Assembly: GCA_024036415.1 (NCBI GenBank)
Contig: JAMWET010000473.1
Location: forward strand, 622,501 to 686,500
DNA: 64,000 nucleotides
Source of the DNA: Prochilodus magdalenae
Taxonomy: Eukaryota; Chordata; Actinopteri; Characiformes; Prochilodontidae
Reading direction: 5' to 3'
In this document: positions 63,321 through 64,000 of the stretch, in pieces
Layout of the letters: each line of letters opens with the position of its first letter
Numbering within the stretch: position 1 is the stretch's first letter
Translations under genes and position numbers: made by a program
The notes under the pieces: model-generated
What the model was told of the DNA's origin: nothing
The model's input: the letters and a program-made list of their open reading frames with translations, nothing else
The model's database searches: none

Positions 63321-63662
63321 AATGTGTAAACAGTACAGTATTGAGTAGAATAATACAATAGAAATAGAAATAGGGCATTTAGGAGGGAGAGTGTGCAGAG
63401 ATGGGGGTGTGTTCAGAGGAGGGAGTGTGTGCAGAGATGGGGGTGTGTCCATTGGAGTGACCGGAATGAAAGAGTGTCACAGAGTTTTTCATTTGCTGTA
63501 CTGAGAGGAGTTGAACAGTCTTATGGCCTGAGGGACAAAAGACTTCCTGAGTCTGTCTGTGGAGCAGGACTGGGACAGCAGTCTGCCACTGAATGAGCTC
63601 CTCTGCCTGATGATCGTGCTGTGCAGAGGATGGTGAACATTGTCCATGAACGTCCTATACGA
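63243..63662 (-). mobile_element. LINE ORF2 C-terminus, 3' UTR and GATA-type tail
   Basis: On the minus strand a frame from 63659 down to a TGA at 63491-63489 reads MDNVHHPLHSTI..., RQRSSFSGRLLS and then DRLRKSFVPQAIRLFNSSQ. This is the typical C-terminus of a fish non-LTR ORF2 protein. About 170 bp of 3' UTR follows, then the tetranucleotide tail at 63258-63319. The element is 5'-truncated, or its upstream part is decayed beyond recognition. Confidence 0.8.
63258..63319. repeat. TAGA/GATA microsatellite at the LINE 3' end
   Basis: About 15 clean tetranucleotide units. Confidence 0.98.
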
Positions 63663-64000
63663 TAGTTGTTAAGAGTTGTAAATGAGTATGCAATAATTCA
63701 TACTCAGAAAGGACTAACAGCTAACATTGGTCCTGTGGTCTGAAACTGACCACTGATAAAGGCTAGAGTAAATGCCTACCTGAATGGAAGGGATAAAAAA
63801 TAAGCTATATAACTGTAACTTATGATCTCACAAGTGGTTTGATTTAGTATTGTTTTGAGAGTGAGGAAGAGAACGAGAGCAGACTGGTAATTGAACAAAA
63901 CAAAGGAGTGCATGACCTCATTAGCTGGCGCTACGGCAGTGGCACAGCCGGAGCCACAGGAAGAGCTGACTCCAACAAAGCCCTGACACGAACAACAGGG
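63663..64000. other. Window end, nothing recognised
   Basis: No gene or repeat recognised. Confidence 0.5.

Overview
This window looks like teleost fish nuclear DNA. It is AT-leaning and non-coding almost throughout, with one vertebrate-type gene split by a 17.5-kb GT-AG intron, many decayed Tc1/mariner transposons, tRNA-derived SINEs, LINE 3' tails, 8-bp-TSD hAT elements and long microsatellites. An ostariophysan (characin-like) fish is my guess from the repeat families and is not proven. No operon, CRISPR array, prophage or bacterial signal was seen.

The only convincing protein gene lies on the minus strand: a heparan sulfate glucosamine 3-O-sulfotransferase of the HS3ST3 group, closest in its N-terminal tail to HS3ST3B1. 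Exon 1 (53754-54190) encodes the cytoplasmic tail, the membrane anchor, a short stem, the PAPS-binding loop and the catalytic Glu. Exon 2 (35621-36239) encodes the rest of the sulfotransferase domain and the stop codon. Both splice sites are canonical and the reading frame is intact, giving 351 residues. A CpG-rich promoter with CCAAT, GC-box and TATA-like motifs sits just upstream. Between the predicted start site and the main ATG lies one upstream ATG, in a strong Kozak context, that opens a 17-codon uORF overlapping the main start codon.

Region by region: 1-2 kb holds two decayed copies of one Tc1 family. About 3.3 kb holds a SINE/LINE tail. 9.4-16.5 kb holds two 530-bp internal-deletion derivatives of a second Tc1 family, a remnant of a third, and LINE 3' ends. 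20.8-21.7 kb is a hAT element that kept only its BED zinc finger. 22-24.7 kb holds a SINE, a fourth Tc1 family, a degenerate repeat and another Tc1 remnant. 27-28.6 kb is the best-preserved Tc1 element, with long inverted repeats, abutting an 83-bp TA microsatellite. 29.6-30.3 kb is a degenerate tandem array. The intron (36.2-53.8 kb) carries a tRNA-Lys/LINE-tail chimera, a small foldback element, a SINE, a 13-bp minisatellite and several microsatellites. 54.4-64 kb holds more Tc1 remnants, a 380-bp hAT MITE and a LINE ORF2 C-terminus with a GATA-type tail.

I found no new multi-gene system. The points most worth following up are the overlapping uORF, the tRNA-Lys/LINE chimera, the BED-only hAT element and the independently deleted Tc1 pair. 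Family names for repeats rest on remembered sequence patterns, not on a database search.
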